Shown here one piece after another: positions 42,073 through 51,051 of a DNA stretch of 64,000 nucleotides. Origin of the DNA: Terriglobia bacterium. GTDB lineage: Bacteria > Acidobacteriota > Terriglobia > Terriglobales > Acidobacteriaceae. The translations under genes and the position numbers were made by a program. Every line of letters starts with the position of its first letter. Position 1 is the first letter of the stretch. The notes under the pieces are model-generated. The model made no database searches. It saw only the letters and a program-made list of their open reading frames with translations, and was not told where the DNA came from. The stretch spans positions 361,001 through 425,000 of the forward strand of contig JAIQFD010000004.1 of the NCBI GenBank assembly GCA_020073495.1, in the 5' to 3' direction.

Positions 42073-42461
42073 TCTGCAGCGTTCCCCGGCTGACGACCGG
42101 CGACGGACGGCGGACGGCTGATCTTTTCGAAGGCGCGTGCGACTTCGCGGTCGAGTTCGGCGAAATCCGCCGTAAGCACCGACTTCTTCGGGTTGATGAC
42201 CACGTCCACCGGAGCGGCGAGCCCGGCGAGGTGTCGCCGCACCGCCTCGCGCAAGCGGCGCTTGATGCGGTTGCGGTCCACCGCGCCGCCGAGGACGCGG
42301 CCGACGGTGAATCCGACGCGGGGCCCACCGGAGCTACGCCGCAAGTAAAAGACGGTCATGTGCCCGGAAAAATGTCGCTTGCCGCTCTGGTACACGTGGT
42401 CAAAATCTGCGTGCTTGAGGAGCCGTACGGACCTGGGAAAACGGGCTCCAGCAGAAGGCAT
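42069..42461 (-). CDS. rnpA: Ribonuclease P protein component
   Basis: 130 residues from ATG 42461. It assists the catalytic RNA in maturing tRNA 5' ends. The RNR motif is intact in [18 protein letters not shown], and the N-terminal [18 protein letters not shown] and [10 protein letters not shown] strands match the family. The C-terminus (after about residue 112) is extended and Pro/Arg-rich. It sits between rpmH (14 nt upstream) and yidD (4-nt overlap). Confidence 0.95.
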   Translation of the reverse strand: MPSAGARFPRSVRLLKHADFDHVYQSGKRHFSGHMTVFYLRRSSGGPRVGFTVGRVLGGAVDRNRIKRRLREAVRRHLAGLAAPVDVVINPKKSVLTADFAELDREVARAFEKISRPPSVAGRQPGNAAE

Positions 42462-42475
42462 TGCAGACCAGGCGA

Positions 42476-42631
42476 TTACTCGCGGAAGCCAGGCTTCACG
42501 GAGACGCGCTTGCGTCCCTTGGCACGGCGGCGCGAGAGCACAGCGCGGCCGCTCTTGGTCTTCATGCGGCTGCGAAATCCGTGCGTCTTCGAGCGACGAC
42601 GGCGGTTGGGCTGGAATGTCCGCTTGGGCAT
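42476..42631 (-). CDS. rpmH: 50S ribosomal protein L34
   Basis: 51 residues from ATG 42631: [20 protein letters not shown], then [20 protein letters not shown] and a short tail. This is the typical L34 with a few extra C-terminal residues. GGAG lies 13 nt upstream. It is the first gene of the rpmH-rnpA-yidD-yidC cluster and is divergent from dnaA. Confidence 0.97.
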   Translation of the reverse strand: MPKRTFQPNRRRRSKTHGFRSRMKTKSGRAVLSRRRAKGRKRVSVKPGFRE

Positions 42632-43082
42632 TGAAAACAGTGCGCTCCTAAGATGAAATTTCGGGGGTGACCAAACGGTAAGTATAAATGAAGGGGAGGA
42701 GGGCGGCAAACGCGCAGCAGGAAGCAGCAGACAGGATGCGGGAGGTGTTGCGTCGGGGAAGACCGCTCGAAGAAGTTGCACCATGCGCGCGACATTAACT
42801 GACTAACTACTTGACACGAAATCGAAGTGCGCGTTTCCTGCCACATCACCTGAGAAGGCCGCGGGAAGAATTGCACACGCAAAAAAATATTCGTGCTAGT
42901 ATGCGGTTCGGCCGTAACGCAAATCGTTTGTTGACTCTGCACCAGCTCCGTGGCATTCGTCACGGGCATAGCCTGATAAGAATTCCGGCCTGACCCGCGC
43001 GAGAAAGGATCGCGCCGGCGGGGAAGATATTTTTCGTCATGATCCCGGCCATCGGTACGATGGCGACTTTTTGAATAGATCA
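42632..43082. other. rpmH-dnaA divergent spacer
   Basis: 451 bp. Promoters for both genes must lie here; TTGACA at 42813 and TTGACT at 42932 are -35 candidates on +, with no convincing -10 partner. An AAAAAAATATTCG tract lies near 42886. No TTATCCACA-like DnaA boxes were found. Family A polarity does not change here, which argues against this being the origin. Confidence 0.6.
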
Positions 43083-44486
43083 ATGTCCCTCTCCTCGACC
43101 GCTACCGCAGCCGCGAATCCCTGGATGCGAATCCTTGGGGCCCTGGAAAAAAAGATCAATCGGCACTCTTACGACACCTGGCTGAAACCCACGCGATACA
43201 GCCACGCGCAGGGCAGCGTGCTGTTCATCCGCGTGCCCACGCCGGAGTTCCGGCACGTGGGAGAGAAATACGCGGACCTGATCCACGAAGCGATGGACGT
43301 GCTGAAGCTGGAGTTCGACGAGGTGAAGTTCGTCACCGCCGAGGAGGACCCCACGGCGACGCCGGTGCGGCATGACGGGGGGTTCGCCGCGGTCGGGACG
43401 CAGTCGGCGCCGGCGACGGCGGGCGCGCGGGGGGGACCCCAGGCGAAGTTCGACTGGGATTCGGCGGCGCAGCTCAACCCGCGGTACACCTTCGAGGGGT
43501 TCGTCATCGGCTCCAGCAACCAGTTCGCGCACGCGGCCGCGCTGGCGGTGGCGGAGCGTCCGGCCAAGGCCTACAACCCGCTCTTCCTGTACGGGGGCGT
43601 GGGCATGGGCAAAACGCACCTGATGCAGGCCATCGGGCACGAGGTCAAGAAACGCCAGCCCCAGTCGCAGGTCTTGTACCTGTCGGCGGAGAAGTTCACC
43701 AACGAGATGATCAACTCGTTGCGCTACGACAAGATGACCTCGTTCCGCGACAAGTACCGCAACAACATCGACGTGCTGCTGGTGGACGACATCCAGTTCC
43801 TGGCGCAGAAGGAGCGCACCCAGGAGGAGTTCTTCCACACCTTCAACACCCTGCACGAATCGCAGAAGCAGGTGGTGATCGCCAGCGACCGCCCGCCGAA
43901 GGAGCTGGCGGAGATCGAAGACCGGCTGCGCTCGCGCTTCGAGTGGGGGCTGATCGCCGACATCCAGCCACCCGACCTGGAAACGAAGGTCGCCATCCTG
44001 CAAAAGAAGTCCGAGTCGGAGCACGTGACGGTGCCGAGCGACGTGGCGCTGTTCATCGCCTCCAACATCCGCTCGAACGTGCGCGAGCTGGAAGGAGCGC
44101 TGATCCGGCTGATCGCGTACGCTTCGCTGACCGGCGCCGAGGTGAACCTGCTGAACGCGCAGCAGGTGCTGAAGAACTTCATCGACGCGCAGCAACGCAA
44201 GGTCACAATCGACCAGATCCAGAAGGTGGTGGCCGAGCAGTTCGGCTTGCGGGTGGCGGAGATCAAGGCGAAGAACAACTCGCGGGCCATCGTGTACCCG
44301 CGGCAGATCGCCATGTACCTGGCCAAGCACCTGACGGAAGCGTCGCTGCCGGAGATCGGAAGGCAGTTCGGCGGCAAGCACCACACGACCGTGATGCACT
44401 CCATCGACAAGATCGAGGAAGTACGCAAGTCGGACAAGGATTTGAACAGGCTGCTCAATAAATTGACCGAGACGTTGAGTGGTTAG
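43083..44486 (+). CDS. dnaA: Chromosomal replication initiator protein DnaA
   Basis: 467 residues from ATG 43083 (TTG 43071 possible). Domain I starts WMRILGALEKKINRHSYDTW. Domain II is a short Ala/Gly linker. The AAA+ domain has FEGFVIGSSNQFAHAAALAV, Walker A GGVGMGKTHLM (171-181), VLLVDDIQFLAQKERTQEEF and the sensor/Arg-finger region DRLRSRFEWGL. Domain IV has the box-binding helix-turn-helix PEIGRQFGGKHHTTVMHS. dnaN follows after 292 nt. The intact domain IV predicts canonical DnaA boxes somewhere, yet none was spotted here or in the rsmG-parA spacer. Confidence 0.98.
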   Translation: MSLSSTATAAANPWMRILGALEKKINRHSYDTWLKPTRYSHAQGSVLFIRVPTPEFRHVGEKYADLIHEAMDVLKLEFDEVKFVTAEEDPTATPVRHDGGFAAVGTQSAPATAGARGGPQAKFDWDSAAQLNPRYTFEGFVIGSSNQFAHAAALAVAERPAKAYNPLFLYGGVGMGKTHLMQAIGHEVKKRQPQSQVLYLSAEKFTNEMINSLRYDKMTSFRDKYRNNIDVLLVDDIQFLAQKERTQEEFFHTFNTLHESQKQVVIASDRPPKELAEIEDRLRSRFEWGLIADIQPPDLETKVAILQKKSESEHVTVPSDVALFIASNIRSNVRELEGALIRLIAYASLTGAEVNLLNAQQVLKNFIDAQQRKVTIDQIQKVVAEQFGLRVAEIKAKNNSRAIVYPRQIAMYLAKHLTEASLPEIGRQFGGKHHTTVMHSIDKIEEVRKSDKDLNRLLNKLTETLSG

Positions 44487-44778
44487 GCGCGGTTTGGCGC
44501 TCGATTTCCACGGTGCGGCCACCTATTCCTACGAGCATGGTGTGGACAGGCTGTGGAAGCTGTGCAGGAAGAAGTCAGAATCCAGGTTCGGTCCCGGCAA
44601 TACACTCCAGCCCACCGCCGGCAGGCTAGGAAAGCACCACGGAAATCGCTTCAGAGACGCACGTGTGGCGGTTTGGGCAGCGATTCCCACATTTCCTGAG
44701 CGCCTATGATTACTGCTGTTTTTAGTGATTTTGATTTGGTATAAGGAAGTTCGTAATAGTCCTAAAGGGAAGAGTCAT

Positions 44779-45900
44779 ATGGAGATCAGCGTCAACAAGT
44801 CCGATCTGCTCAAGGAACTGACGGCGACGCAGGGCGTGGTGGAGAGAAAGACCACGATCCCGATCCTGTCGAACTTCCTTTTCGAGGCGGCGGGGGACAG
44901 GCTCTCCATCACGGCGACGGACCTGGACCTGTCATTGCGAACGTCGTGCGCGGCGAAAGTGAAGAAGGACGGCGCGTGCACGATCCCAGCCCGCAAACTC
45001 TATGACTATGTGAAGCTGCTGCCGGACGGGGAGATCACCATCAAACTGTTGGAGAACCACTGGGTGCAGATCCGCTCGGGGCGATCCAATACGAAGATGG
45101 TGGGCATGGCGCGGGCGAATTTCCCGTCAATCGCGGCCTTTCCGGCGGCCGGGGTGATCAAGATCCCGGTGGATGTGCTGCGAACCATGATCGCGAAGAC
45201 CATCTTCGCCATCTCGAACGAAGAGTCGCGGTACACGCTGAACGGGGCGCTGATGGTGCTGAAGCCGGAGTCGGTGACCATGGTGGCGACCGACGGGCAC
45301 CGGCTGGCGCACATCGAGAACAGCCACGCCAAGATCGAAGGCGTGAGCGGCGGCGAGATGAAGATCCTCATCCCCAAGAAGGCGATGAGTGAGCTCAAGA
45401 TGCTGCTGGATCAGGGCGAAGCGGAAATGGTGGAATTTGCGCGCGACGAGTCCACGCTGTTCTTCCGTGTGGGCGGGCGGGTGCTGACCTCGCGGCAACT
45501 GACCGGGCAGTTCCCCAACTATGAGGCGGTGCTGCCGCGGGACAACAACAAGATCGTGACCGTAAAGTGCGAGGACATCGCCTCGGCCATCCAGCGCGTG
45601 GCCCAGTTCGCAGACGAACGCTCGGGAGCCATCCGGCTACGGCTGGACAATAATGAGATCAAGATCTCGTCGTCGTCCACGGAGACAGGCGAGTCGGAAG
45701 ACTCGATCGAGACCACCTACCAGGCCGAGGCGCTGACTATCGGGTTCAACTCGCAATACCTGCTCGACTTCCTGAAAGCCTCGACCACGGGCGAGGTGCG
45801 GCTGGAGTTCAAAGACCCGCAGTCGGCAGGGCAGATGCGTCCCAACGAGAACGGGGACGACTACAAGTACCGCTACATCATCATGCCGATGAGGATCTGA
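44779..45900 (+). CDS. dnaN: DNA polymerase III beta sliding clamp
   Basis: 373 residues from ATG 44779, with AAAGGGAAGAG 6-16 nt upstream. The clamp family pattern is full length: MEISVNKSDLLKELTATQGV, VERKTTIPILSNFLFEA, VATDGHRLAHIE, and the C-terminal YRYIIMPMRI. The start is separated from dnaA by an AT-rich leader (TTTTTAGTGATTTTGATTTG) that probably holds its own promoter. A hairpin terminator follows 28 nt after the stop. Confidence 0.98.
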   Translation: MEISVNKSDLLKELTATQGVVERKTTIPILSNFLFEAAGDRLSITATDLDLSLRTSCAAKVKKDGACTIPARKLYDYVKLLPDGEITIKLLENHWVQIRSGRSNTKMVGMARANFPSIAAFPAAGVIKIPVDVLRTMIAKTIFAISNEESRYTLNGALMVLKPESVTMVATDGHRLAHIENSHAKIEGVSGGEMKILIPKKAMSELKMLLDQGEAEMVEFARDESTLFFRVGGRVLTSRQLTGQFPNYEAVLPRDNNKIVTVKCEDIASAIQRVAQFADERSGAIRLRLDNNEIKISSSSTETGESEDSIETTYQAEALTIGFNSQYLLDFLKASTTGEVRLEFKDPQSAGQMRPNENGDDYKYRYIIMPMRI

Positions 45901-45928
45901 GAAGAGGACAGAGATTCGTGTGAAGGAA

Positions 45929-45961
45929 GGCCGGGCGGGGACGCCCGGCCTACTTGTTTTT
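45929..45961 (+). terminator. Rho-independent terminator of dnaN
   Basis: GGCCGGGCG, loop GGGA, CGCCCGGCC, then TACTTGTTTTT. Confidence 0.85.
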
Positions 45962-45972
45962 GCGGACGGGTA

Positions 45973-46018
45973 GCGGTCCTTCGACTCGGCCGCAAAGCGG
46001 CCTCGCTCAGAATGACAC
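45973..46018 (-). repeat. Family A repeat, reverse copy
   Basis: GGTCCTTCGACTC, core GGCCGCAAAGCGGCC, TCGCTCAGAATGACACC. Confidence 0.8.
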
Positions 46019-46070
46019 CTCCCAGCTTAGTGTCGGCTGAGTGAGGCTGCTGTCCCACACCAGACAATAA

Positions 46071-46094
46071 AGCCCGCTCGGGGGCGAGCGGGCT
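46071..46094 (-). terminator. Terminator of the Met-rich exported protein gene
   Basis: Read on -: AGCCCGCTCG, loop CCCC, CGAGCGGGCT, then TTATTGT. Confidence 0.75.
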
Positions 46095-46114
46095 AGAAAT
46101 TCGTTAAGGAAAAC

Positions 46115-46615
46115 TTACGGCTTCGGAGGGGGCGGAGGCGCCTGGCCGGGAGGTGGCGGAGGATAGCCTTCCATCCCGGAACCCATGCCGGACCCGGGGC
46201 CCTTACCGCGGCCCATGCCCATGCCTTTGCCATGGCCCGGGCCGTGGTGCTGCATGGCATCCATCATGTGGCTCATGTGGCCGAGGATCACTTCCCAAGC
46301 GTCAATATTGGCCTGCCAGCGGTCCCTCTCGGCCTGATTCTTCTCGCTGGCGATGCTGGCCTTCATCTTATCGAGGGAGGCTTTGAGCTTGTCGAGGTCG
46401 GCCTTCATGGCCTCCATGTGCTGCTGCCTCATGTGCTGCATGTGGTCGCGGCGCTGGGAGCGCATCATGGAGCGGCCGCCGGGAGCGCCCGTCTGGCCGC
46501 TGGCGCCGGGGCCGGGGGGCGGAGGCGGGGGCTGCTGGCCGGACGAACCGGCCTGGGCAAAGCCAAGCGACGAACAGGCAAACAAAACGGCGACGAGAGC
46601 AAATCGGAGCTTCAT
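46115..46615 (-). CDS. Exported Met/Gly/Pro-rich helical protein, paralogue of 33334-33699
   Basis: 166 residues from ATG 46615 with AAGGA about 7 nt upstream and a signal peptide (MKLRFALVAVLFACSSLGFA). The mature part has a Pro-rich stretch, then HMQHMRQQHMEAMKADLDKL and DRWQANIDAWEVILGHMSHM, a Met/His-rich helical hairpin, and ends in Gly/Met repeats and poly-Pro. The AMKxDL and DxW..(I/M)L..M pattern is shared with 33334-33699. His and Met density recalls periplasmic metal-binding or CpxP-like helical proteins, but this is not demonstrated. Confidence 0.7.
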   Translation of the reverse strand: MKLRFALVAVLFACSSLGFAQAGSSGQQPPPPPPGPGASGQTGAPGGRSMMRSQRRDHMQHMRQQHMEAMKADLDKLKASLDKMKASIASEKNQAERDRWQANIDAWEVILGHMSHMMDAMQHHGPGHGKGMGMGRGKGPGSGMGSGMEGYPPPPPGQAPPPPPKP

Positions 46616-46756
46616 CACATTTCCTTTCTCACAATAAGGTGCCGCATAAGTATAGATGCTGGGGGCGTGGCCGCCAGCAGGCAACGGCCCTCTCCCTTAG
46701 CCGTAACCCCTGAAGGGGGCAGTTGTTGCGGGAACCGCCCGCATTTCCGAACAAAG

Positions 46757-46780
46757 AAAGCCGGCAGGGATGCCGGCTTT
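46757..46780 (-). terminator. Terminator of the second HU gene
   Basis: AAAGCCGGCA, loop of 4, TGCCGGCTTT. On the - strand it is followed by CTTTGTTC. Confidence 0.75.
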
Positions 46781-46799
46781 GGAACAGCGGAAAGCGCTG

Positions 46800-47093
46800 T
46801 TACTTCTTGGGAGCGATGGTGTCCTTCACGGCCTTGGCCACGCGGAACTTCACAACGGTCTTGGCCGGGATCTTGATGGGCTCGCCCGTCTGGGGGTTGC
46901 GGCCGATGCGGGCTTTGCGGTTCGACTTCACCAGGCGTCCGAGGCCGGGGATGACGAACACGCCGCTCTTCTTCGTCTCTTTGATGGCGGTATTGGCCAG
47001 CGCCTCGAGGAACGCGGCCGCGGTCTTGTTGTTCGTCTCGAGCTCGCCGGCCAGGTGGCGGACAAGCTGAGTCTTGGTCATGCCAGAAGCCAT
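46800..47093 (-). CDS. HU family DNA-binding protein, second copy
   Basis: 97 residues from ATG 47093 with GGAGGAG about 7 nt upstream. The beta-arm signature GRLVKSNRKARIGRNPQTGE followed by PIKIPAKTVVKFRVAKAVKD is clear. Unlike hup at 12333, the N-terminus is MASGMTKTQLVRHLAGELET and the body helix has NNKTAAAFLEALANTAIKET. It is monocistronic with its own terminator. It may be a specialised nucleoid protein; no regulatory sign beyond the promoter region was read. Confidence 0.93.
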   Translation of the reverse strand: MASGMTKTQLVRHLAGELETNNKTAAAFLEALANTAIKETKKSGVFVIPGLGRLVKSNRKARIGRNPQTGEPIKIPAKTVVKFRVAKAVKDTIAPKK

Positions 47094-47309
47094 TTGGAAC
47101 TCCTCCTTCAGAGTGTCAAACGAGTGCTACGGGGTAACTCGGGAACCCTTATACCACAGCGCCCGGAAAAAAAGCACGTTTCAGGCAGATTTTATGCGGG
47201 TTTTCAACAGGTGGGAGTTTGCACAGCGGATAGGGCAATCCGGCGGGATCGCGAAATACTCGGCGAAGCTGGTAGTCTGAGGGCAAAGGGGATGTCTCCC
47301 AAGCGAGGC

Positions 47310-47359
47310 AGGGGTCCTTCGACTCGCGCCGCGAGACGCGGCGCTCGCTCAGGATGACG
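47310..47359 (-). repeat. Family A repeat, reverse copy
   Basis: Core GCGCCGCGAGACGCGGCGC, ending 20 nt before the Cys-rich gene. Confidence 0.8.
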
Positions 47360-47378
47360 TCACAAGATTCATGGAGTT

Positions 47379-48035
47379 GTGCCATTGAGTTGCGCGATCT
47401 GTGACACGAGGAAAGAGAAACGGTTCTGCCCGGCGGTGCACGGCAAGATCTGCCCGGTGTGCTGCGGGACGGAGCGCGAGGTGACGCTCGACTGCCCCAG
47501 CACGTGCCCCTACCTGCAAGAGGCGCGCAAGCACGAGAAGCCGCGGGAGCTGAGCGAGGCCGAGCGCGACGCGCTGTTCCCCAAGGTCGAAGTGAAGCAG
47601 GCGTTCGTGTACGAGCGCGAGCCGCTGGTGGTGGGGATGACGTACGCCATCGCCAAGACGGCGCGGGCAGAGCGTAGCCTCAACGACCGCGACGCCATCG
47701 CCGCCGTGACCGCTTTGGCGAAGAAGTACGAGACGCTGGTCGGATCGGGGCTGGTGTACGAGAACGCGACCGCCAACATCGTGCAGCAGCGCATGGCGGA
47801 CGAGATGGAGACGATGGTCCGCGAATATCGGGAGATGGAGCAGAAACACCTGGGGTACAACTCGCTGCGCGACTCCGAGGTCCTGCGGGCGCTGGTGTTC
47901 GTGGTACGCATGGCGCATGGGAAAACGTCGGGGAGGCCGAAATCACGGGCGTTCCTGGAATTTGTTTTGGAGCGCTTCCCGGAGAAAGAACCCGGGGTGG
48001 CAGCGCCGCAGGGATCGAGCATCATCGTGCCTTAG
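47379..48035 (+). CDS. Protein with Cys-rich N-terminal zinc knuckle, function unknown
   Basis: 218 residues from GTG 47379; TTG 47385 is a possible start. The first 45 residues hold nine Cys: CAICDTRKEKRFCP, then ICPVCCGTE, then DCPSTCPYL, a pattern fit for two zinc sites. The rest is helical (YAIAKTARAERSLNDRDAIA, ADEMETMVREYREMEQKHLG) with no recognised domain. The family is not known to me. No partner gene adjoins, and its codon use is typical for the genome. Confidence 0.65.
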   Translation: MPLSCAICDTRKEKRFCPAVHGKICPVCCGTEREVTLDCPSTCPYLQEARKHEKPRELSEAERDALFPKVEVKQAFVYEREPLVVGMTYAIAKTARAERSLNDRDAIAAVTALAKKYETLVGSGLVYENATANIVQQRMADEMETMVREYREMEQKHLGYNSLRDSEVLRALVFVVRMAHGKTSGRPKSRAFLEFVLERFPEKEPGVAAPQGSSIIVP

Positions 48036-48257
48036 GAAAAATCCACCACAGAGTCACGGAGAACACGGAGAAGAAGTGGTATAAAGAACTCATCCCCGCC
48101 TGAAGTCGTACCCTCCCACCAAGCAGTTGCCGGTTTTCCAGTTTCTTCTCCCCAACCTTGTGCCCTCCCAGGGTGCAGCCCGGCTGCAAGGCCGAGGAGT
48201 TCCGGCGTTCTCTGTCCAGCTGATCCCCGACAGCGGGAGACCGGATGAGGAGGAGCG

Positions 48258-49241
48258 ATGAACTCGGAGCAAGTCAATACGCCAAGAGTGCAAGTCAACG
48301 TGAAGCGATTCGGGCCGGTGATCCTGTGGACGCTATTCGGGTTGCTGGTCGTGATGATCCTGGCGGCGATCGCCACGCCAAACCTGCTGCGGTCGCGGAT
48401 GGCGGCCAACCAGGCGGCGCAGTTTGCGCGAGCGGGTGGGCCGGAAATGATGGCTGAGCAAGAGGCGGCGTACGCCTCGGGGGGCGCACTGGCGACGAAA
48501 GACGCGCGCTATGCGGTGGGCGGCGCGAAAACGATCCAAGATCTGCGAAAGATCGCCAAGACGGCGACCATGGACCTGGAGGTCGCGGACGTGGCGAAGG
48601 CGGTGTCGCAAGCGGTCGAGGTGGCGCGGAAGTTCGGCGGGTACGTGGAGCAGTCGCGCGTATCCGGCTCGACGGGCGCCACGCTGACCCTGCGGGTGCC
48701 GGCGGAGAACTTCGACGACGCCCGCGCCTCGCTAGCGGGCTCCGCCAAACGGGTGAACAGCGAACAGGTCAACGCGGCGGACGTCACGGCGCAGTACGTG
48801 GACATCGAGTCGCAGCTGCGCAATGCCCACGCGGAAGAAGCGCAATACCTTGACATCATGCGCCGGTCGGGGACGATCAAGGACACGGTCACGGTCGCCG
48901 AGCGGCTGGCCGAGGTGCGCGGGCGCATCGAGCGCATGCAGGGGCAGATCAACCTGCTGTCGCACCAGGTGGAGATGGCGACCATCTCGCTGTCGATCCG
49001 GACGGTGGCCACGCCGGTCGAGCGCGCGCTGCAATGGCATCCGGTGAAGCAGGCGAGAGAGTCGTTCCTGGACGGCGCGCAGGCGCTGGCCGACTACGCC
49101 AACACGATGATCGCTCTGGCGCTGTACCTGCCGGTGGTGCTGGCCTGGTGCGGGACCATCGTGTTCGGGTCCCTGATCGGATGGAAGGTGGTGCGCTGGA
49201 TGTGGAAGCGGTGGTTCGTGACGGCGCCGGCGCAGGCGTAA
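48258..49241 (+). CDS. DUF4349 membrane protein
   Basis: 327 residues from ATG 48258 with a perfect GGAGGAG 4-10 nt upstream. An N-terminal transmembrane helix (ILWTLFGLLVVMILAAIATP) is followed by the DUF4349 pattern: MDLEVADVAKAVSQAVEVAR, FGGYVEQSRVSG, TLTLRVPAENFDDA, then a coiled-coil (RNAHAEEAQYLDIM to RGRIERMQGQINLLSHQVEM). A second membrane helix is near the C-terminus (ALYLPVVLAWCGTIVFGSLI). Such proteins sit in the envelope; the function is not established. A hairpin (GGCGGGTCGAAGACCCGC) follows the stop. Confidence 0.85.
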   Translation: MNSEQVNTPRVQVNVKRFGPVILWTLFGLLVVMILAAIATPNLLRSRMAANQAAQFARAGGPEMMAEQEAAYASGGALATKDARYAVGGAKTIQDLRKIAKTATMDLEVADVAKAVSQAVEVARKFGGYVEQSRVSGSTGATLTLRVPAENFDDARASLAGSAKRVNSEQVNAADVTAQYVDIESQLRNAHAEEAQYLDIMRRSGTIKDTVTVAERLAEVRGRIERMQGQINLLSHQVEMATISLSIRTVATPVERALQWHPVKQARESFLDGAQALADYANTMIALALYLPVVLAWCGTIVFGSLIGWKVVRWMWKRWFVTAPAQA

Positions 49242-49280
49242 GAGGTGGGCGGGTCGAAGACCCGCTCCTACCTGAAAGTT

Positions 49281-50816
49281 TCAGGCAGGGATGGCGTGGG
49301 CGCGGGCGGGCGGGCGCTTGCGGAAGATGACGCGCAGCTCCTCGCGCCAGTTCTCGTGGATGCCGAGCAGGCTGTAGTCGATCTGCGGTGACAGGTAGTG
49401 CAGGAGCGTGTCGGTCGCTGGGTGGACATGCAGTGCGGGCGCGACCAGGAAGAGCAGCGGCGCTGCTGAGCTGAGTTCCGCGCCCGCGAAATACCCGAAC
49501 CGCTGGAACTCGCCGCGCTGGTGGTGCCAGAGGACGCGCGCCCAGTAGTCGAGGCCTTGCAGCGGGAGGTGGATGTCCTCGTCGGCCTTCAACTCGACCA
49601 CGGCGAGGCGGCGGTCGCGGGTGGTGGCCAGCACGTCGATCATGGCGCGGTCGGAGGCGGAGAAGGCCGGCACCTGGGAATAGACGAAGAGCGGGTCGAG
49701 CTGCGGGTCGATGACGGTGATGTCGCGTAGCACCAGCGATTCGAGCCAACGCTCCGACTGCACGCGGAAGATGGGATTGTCGCGCGGGCCGCCGGGGCGG
49801 CGGGTCTCTTCGATGGTGTTGGCGAAGTTGCTGAAGTCCTGGAGGTTGGCGTCGGTGACCGCGGTCTCGCAGCCGGCGACGCCGAACACCAGTTGCTCGG
49901 CGGTGCGGAACGAGCCGGCCTCGGGGGCAAGGCGAGCGCGGGCGAATTCCAGGCCGCGCAGGCGGAAGCAGACTTCGCTGGCCGACAGTACGGCGACCTC
50001 GCAATCGGGTGAAAGGTTGCGGACACGCTGCACAGAGGCGTCGAAGCGGCGGAGCGTGGCGTCGTGGTCGGGGCAATGGCCTAGGCGGGTGGCGATGTTG
50101 CCGAGGTCGGCGGGATCGACCTCGCTGGCCGAGAGGTCGCGCTCGTCGAGCTCATAGAGCTGGAACTTGGCCGCGGCGTGGTCCAGGTGGGCAAGGCGGG
50201 CGCGGGTCACCGCGGTCGTGCCCGGCGGCAGAAAGAGCTTCACGCCCTCGACCAGGCCTCGGGCGGTGTTACGGCAGTCGTCGAGCCAGAGCAGGGCGAA
50301 GGTCAAGGCGGCGTCGATCGAGGGCTGGGTCTCTTGTGCATTGACGCCGAGGACGGCGAACATGGTGTTGCCGCGCGCGATCACGCCTCGCGTGTAGATG
50401 GGGCCGAAGCTGCGCTCGAGGTCGGCGGCGGAGGACATGCGCTCGATGGTCCAGCCGGGGAAGCTGCGCTCCAACACGCGGCGAAGCAAGCTCTGGTAAG
50501 CGTCGCGGGAGTGCTTGCGGGCGGAGGGCGTGCGCCGGTCGCGGTCGCGGCAGATCTCGAGCTTGGCGGGCTTGGTCTGGCCGAAGCGCTGGACAGAGAG
50601 ATGGAGGACGTCGTGCTTTATCTCGGCGTCCAGCACGCGGCGCACGATGTTGCGCTCCTCGGACCAGAGATGGAGGACGCAGCGGCCGTGGTCGTCGGAG
50701 ACGGAGAAGCGCGCGGAGGAGAGGTCGAAGAGGTGCTCGCCGGATTCGAGCACGACCGCGTCGCGAGCTTCCGCCAGGAAGCCCTGCAGGGTGCGCGTAA
50801 GCGCGTCGGGCGTCAT
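49281..50816 (-). CDS. Uncharacterised protein with C-terminal PD-(D/E)XK-like nuclease motif
   Basis: 511 residues from ATG 50816. The late segment MIDVLATTRDRRLAVVELKA, then DEDIHLPLQGLDYWARV, has the D-x(11)-ExK arrangement of PD-(D/E)XK nucleases (Asp in IDVL, ELK), followed by a Gln-containing helix as in archaeal Holliday and NucS-like enzymes. The first about 380 residues are not recognised; they contain SERNIVRRVLDAEI and FALLWLDDCRNTARG. It stands alone, with TATAAT 9 nt before the start and no neighbour that would pair with it in restriction-modification. Nuclease activity is an inference from the motif. Confidence 0.6.
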   Translation of the reverse strand: MTPDALTRTLQGFLAEARDAVVLESGEHLFDLSSARFSVSDDHGRCVLHLWSEERNIVRRVLDAEIKHDVLHLSVQRFGQTKPAKLEICRDRDRRTPSARKHSRDAYQSLLRRVLERSFPGWTIERMSSAADLERSFGPIYTRGVIARGNTMFAVLGVNAQETQPSIDAALTFALLWLDDCRNTARGLVEGVKLFLPPGTTAVTRARLAHLDHAAAKFQLYELDERDLSASEVDPADLGNIATRLGHCPDHDATLRRFDASVQRVRNLSPDCEVAVLSASEVCFRLRGLEFARARLAPEAGSFRTAEQLVFGVAGCETAVTDANLQDFSNFANTIEETRRPGGPRDNPIFRVQSERWLESLVLRDITVIDPQLDPLFVYSQVPAFSASDRAMIDVLATTRDRRLAVVELKADEDIHLPLQGLDYWARVLWHHQRGEFQRFGYFAGAELSSAAPLLFLVAPALHVHPATDTLLHYLSPQIDYSLLGIHENWREELRVIFRKRPPARAHAIPA

Positions 50817-50825
50817 GGCGGGAGG

Positions 50826-50831
50826 ATTATA
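50826..50831 (-). promoter_or_regulatory. -10 box before the PD-(D/E)XK gene
   Basis: TATAAT on -, ending 9 nt before the ATG at 50816. Confidence 0.5.
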
Positions 50832-50876
50832 ACGCTGTAAGAGCTGAGTTTGCGGAGACGAGTACCTCGGAAGGGT

Positions 50877-50925
50877 TAGGGGTCCTTCGACTCGGCCGCG
50901 GAGCGGCCTCGCTCAGGATGACACC
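50877..50925 (-). repeat. Family A repeat, reverse copy
   Basis: Core GGCCGCGGAGCGGCC, between the PD-(D/E)XK gene and tldD. Confidence 0.8.
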
Positions 50926-51051
50926 TGCAAGTAATTGTTCCAGTTCAGCCGAGGGCGTCCGGGCCACATGATCTCTGGTCTGTGAAATAATCGAGCGATT
51001 GGTTGCGAAGGTGGGTCGAAACGGCGGCCTTCGCATCCAATCCTGAGGCCC

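Noticed and set aside
42632-43082. oriC between rpmH and dnaA
   Set aside because: Gene order alone suggests it, but no DnaA boxes are visible and neither family A polarity nor skew changes there.
44487-44778. oriC between dnaA and dnaN
   Set aside because: Only weak TGTGGA partial boxes are present, and reverse family A copies occur on both sides.
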